Positions 61,614 to 64,000 of a stretch of 64,000 bases of DNA are shown in pieces. The stretch lies in NCBI RefSeq assembly GCF_015062935.1, contig NZ_SUTM01000010.1:1-64000 (forward strand). Direction: 5' to 3'. Numbering within the stretch: the first letter of the stretch is position 1; each line of letters starts with the position of its first letter. The notes under the pieces were generated by a model that was not told where the DNA came from, did no database searches, and saw nothing but the letters and a program-made list of their open reading frames with translations. The stretch comes from Methanobrevibacter sp. (GTDB taxonomy: Archaea; Methanobacteriota; Methanobacteria; Methanobacteriales; Methanobacteriaceae). Position numbers and translations under genes: made by a program.

Positions 61614-64000
61614 ATATATTTTTAAACATTGAATAGAATACAATATTGTTATAGTTTCCTTTTGCGGAATCGGCAGCTATTTTTTGAGCGAGATCTGCAC
61701 TTTTTGCTATGAACTTGGTGTAAATCTGCTTTAAGGAAAATTCAATAAATTTGTCTTGAGTTATAGTTTTAATTCCATTGAAAGCATTACCAAAGGCAGA
61801 ATATTGAATACCTCTGGATACTCCTTTCAAGACATCGCCCCAGAATCTGCTGTAATCCTGATTGTCATCTGCATAGATAAATCCTTCCATTGCACCTAAA
61901 GCACCGCCAACAATTGCATTAACACCCATTGAAATGAAGTTTGCAAGGGTTGCACCGGTTGCAGATATTGCGGCACCTATATTTGCGGTAATAATTGCTG
62001 TTGCAACCATTATAGAACCGCCAATAAGGTCCTTTTTCCAGGAAGCCATAGGATGCTTTTCAACAATCTTGTGAGCAGTTCCATAGATAACTACATCTTC
62101 TACAAAACCGTCCTTATTGTAAATGTCCACATTGGATTTTGAATCATATCCAGTATTGTCAGAGAACTTTGACATAAAGACTTTAGCTGTTGCGGTATTG
62201 TAGATTGCTCCACCATATTTAGCATAGTTGCCAGTGAAAGTGGAGTTAAATACATCCAATATTCCATTATTTACAATAGCTCCACCATAATCCGCCTTGA
62301 AATTATAGTCCACTATATTTTTATTGAATACGGAATTTCTGATTATCACATTACCTGAATTTTGAATAGCTATGTTGAATCCTTCAATTATCAGATTGTT
62401 TATTTCAACATGTGATCTTACAGTGTTGGTTAAGAACTGTGTTGTATCATCATTTTTCGGATTTTGAACAAATATTTTTGCACCGTTACCGTTCAGTATA
62501 ACTCTTCCGTAATCCGCATCAAACATGCTTTTGGAATTAGGGAAAACACCGTAATCTCCTTTGACAAATGTAATATTGATTATATCATATTTGTTATTTT
62601 CCCTAATAACCTTTACAACTTTCATAAGGGATGCCAGGCTGTCCACTACACCATTGTAAACGGAATTGTTGAGATTATCCCTGAACATGTAAAGTCCGTT
62701 TTTCTCAGTGACTATTGTGGATGCTGAAAATCCTCTGGAGTTGACGAATTTGACTGTGGAGTAGTCTTCTATATCAAAGTCATTTCGATCATTGTTTTTC
62801 CAAGCCCAGTTGGATTTATATACATTACCTGAGAATGTACAGTTTGAAAATACTGCATTTGCAGTTTTTCCGGTACTGAAATAAGCACCACCCTTGACAG
62901 CACCATTGTTTATGAATGATGAATTGTAGCAGAAGACATTACCATAGTTTCTGATTGCACCTCCATAGTCACCGTCCCTGGTTAAGTGATGCATGATGTT
63001 GTCCTTAAAGGTACAGTTGATAGCTATGAATGTTCCGTAATTGAATATAGCTGAGTTGAAACCTATCAGAGTCATGTTGACAAGTGTAAGTGATCCGAAT
63101 TTCGGAATATATGCAAAGTGATAATCACTGTATGCATGGTTTCCTGTCATTGATATTGTTGCGCCGTTACCGTTGATTACAACAGGTTTTGAATTGATAT
63201 CAAGGAAACTGCGCTCATGTATAAATACTGTAGTCCATGAAGAAGTATAATCGCTACGCCATTCATATTTATCAACAATATTGTCAAGGAAATCAGCTGA
63301 TATTGAATAGGCAGCCTTATTTAATGTTACATTAATTACATTTGCCTGATTTAAACCTCTAATCCATTCATATAAATTAGTCAAATCAGTTTCATTATTA
63401 GCTACAGTCAGGTTTTTGGTAAAACCATTGTTTGTGTTGAAAGTGTTAATGTGTCTTATGCTGTATGAAGCCAATATGTCCAGCTGACTGTTTTCCTTAA
63501 CTTTATCATATGTATCCCAATTGTCGTCATAAATGACCACCATACTTTTATCTGCAGCACGGATATTGTCATTTTTGGTTACGAACTGACATTTTGCGAA
63601 ATTAGTAATGGAACCTGCATCGCCGTATAATACTCCACCCTGAGTGGCGTCACCTGAACCGCTGTTATCGTTTCCATTAAAGACACACTTATAGAATGTT
63701 GCCTTGTTTTTGTTGTAGATTACAGAACCCGGAGTTTGTGTAGCCCAGAATTTAGCATTGTTTTCAACGAAACTGCAGTCTTCACAGTACACTTCTCCGC
63801 TGCTTGCAAATACCCTGTAGAATTTTTTGAATGTTAGGTTATTGACGATAATGCTTGTACTTGGTTCGAGATTGATGAAATTGTGATGATAATCATCTTC
63901 AAGTGTTGAACCTGCACCGTTGATTATAATTTTTCCATGGGTCAAGTGAATAAGGTAATTCCATTCGGAATCTCTCCAGAAGTTCTCAGTTACTTTATAA
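61612..64000 (-). CDS. Adhesin-like protein, beta-helix with unusual C-terminus (5' end off the edge)
   Basis: The frame remains open to base 64000 (the last codons read KVTENFWRDSEWNYL), so the visible 796 residues are the C-terminal part of a larger protein. They hold beta-helix repeats (GGAIRNYGNVF, NSSFINNGAVKGGAYF, YGGAIYNTATAKVF) typical of methanogen adhesins. The last 145 residues differ: a Gly/Ala-rich hydrophobic run (MVATAIITANIGAAISATG, GALGAMEGFIYADDN) and then a soluble helix-rich end, with no Ig repeats. This could be a membrane-inserted or toxin-like tail. Stop overlaps a hairpin terminator. Confidence 0.85.
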   Translation of the reverse strand, partial: YKVTENFWRDSEWNYLIHLTHGKIIINGAGSTLEDDYHHNFINLEPSTSIIVNNLTFKKFYRVFASSGEVYCEDCSFVENNAKFWATQTPGSVIYNKNKATFYKCVFNGNDNSGSGDATQGGVLYGDAGSITNFAKCQFVTKNDNIRAADKSMVVIYDDNWDTYDKVKENSQLDILASYSIRHINTFNTNNGFTKNLTVANNETDLTNLYEWIRGLNQANVINVTLNKAAYSISADFLDNIVDKYEWRSDYTSSWTTVFIHERSFLDINSKPVVINGNGATISMTGNHAYSDYHFAYIPKFGSLTLVNMTLIGFNSAIFNYGTFIAINCTFKDNIMHHLTRDGDYGGAIRNYGNVFCYNSSFINNGAVKGGAYFSTGKTANAVFSNCTFSGNVYKSNWAWKNNDRNDFDIEDYSTVKFVNSRGFSASTIVTEKNGLYMFRDNLNNSVYNGVVDSLASLMKVVKVIRENNKYDIINITFVKGDYGVFPNSKSMFDADYGRVILNGNGAKIFVQNPKNDDTTQFLTNTVRSHVEINNLIIEGFNIAIQNSGNVIIRNSVFNKNIVDYNFKADYGGAIVNNGILDVFNSTFTGNYAKYGGAIYNTATAKVFMSKFSDNTGYDSKSNVDIYNKDGFVEDVVIYGTAHKIVEKHPMASWKKDLIGGSIMVATAIITANIGAAISATGATLANFISMGVNAIVGGALGAMEGFIYADDNQDYSRFWGDVLKGVSRGIQYSAFGNAFNGIKTITQDKFIEFSLKQIYTKFIAKSADLAQKIAADSAKGNYNNIVFYSMFKNI

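Overview
The window reads as chromosomal DNA of a methanogenic archaeon of the Methanobacteriales, most likely a gut Methanobrevibacter. The reasons are: low GC with very AT-rich gaps; archaeal BRE/TATA-type promoters together with Shine-Dalgarno sites of the GGTGA/GGAGG type; two giant secreted adhesin-like proteins built from beta-helix and Ig-like repeats; an MsvR-type redox regulator (ArsR HTH plus V4R domain); the GGGtGRT protein beside a NifU-like scaffold; and a methanogen-type malate dehydrogenase. No rRNA, tRNA or CRISPR array was found. The genus call is an inference from gene content, not from a marker gene.

Layout. 1-2,600 is a scarred accessory stretch: the 5' end of a TnpB (IS200/IS605) gene whose element seems to have cut a PAP2-phosphatase gene, an intact acyltransferase-3, a flavodoxin stub, and a copy of a small secreted protein whose 5' end is damaged (a second, intact copy lies at 15.9-16.3 kb). 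2.7-8.0 kb holds a secreted M14-like hydrolase candidate, an AAA ATPase/DUF4143 protein with a duplicated promoter, a Cys-rich small protein, a methyltransferase-STAS fusion and a zinc-ribbon protein. 8.5-14.7 kb is a 2,072-residue adhesin. 15-24 kb carries SpoIIM-like, GNAT, SurE, an LCM-type methyltransferase under a perfect DtxR-type box, a pyridoxamine kinase with a CytX-like permease, a broken second acyltransferase, a 20-residue ORF under a second DtxR-type box, cysteine synthase and a small Ig-domain surface protein.

24-36 kb: a MarR regulator with an efflux MFS pump and a clear palindromic operator, a truncated flavodoxin-ferredoxin, two more M14-like secreted proteins, a disulfide oxidoreductase, a 1,022-residue protein made of repeated helix-turn-helix-like units with a 52-residue partner, and several small enzymes and membrane proteins. 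36.9-43.3 kb is the most unusual unit: LicC-LicA fusion, IspD/TarI-type cytidylyltransferase, LicD, an asparagine-synthase-like protein and uracil-DNA glycosylase in one tight run. Together these predict activation of choline (or a similar amino-alcohol) and its transfer as a phospho-substituent to a surface glycan. 43.4-46.5 kb is a four-gene TelA/XpaC-like cassette; 46.6-49.2 kb is mdh-sstT-dtd.

49.4-64 kb: an amidohydrolase, the MsvR operon, a Nudix/MFS pair, NifU-like/GGGtGRT, an ABM monooxygenase, a LytS-like 5TM sensor with a ferredoxin, an alpha/beta hydrolase with a Cys nucleophile, an Rpn-family nuclease remnant, an iron-sulfur flavoprotein, a Cas4-like nuclease with no CRISPR, and a second adhesin running off the right edge. 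A repeated theme is that perfect hairpins overlapping or touching the stop codon, mostly followed by a T-tract, end many genes (2.1, 8.5, 15.9, 26.3, 54.6, 58.3, 60.2 and 61.6 kb).
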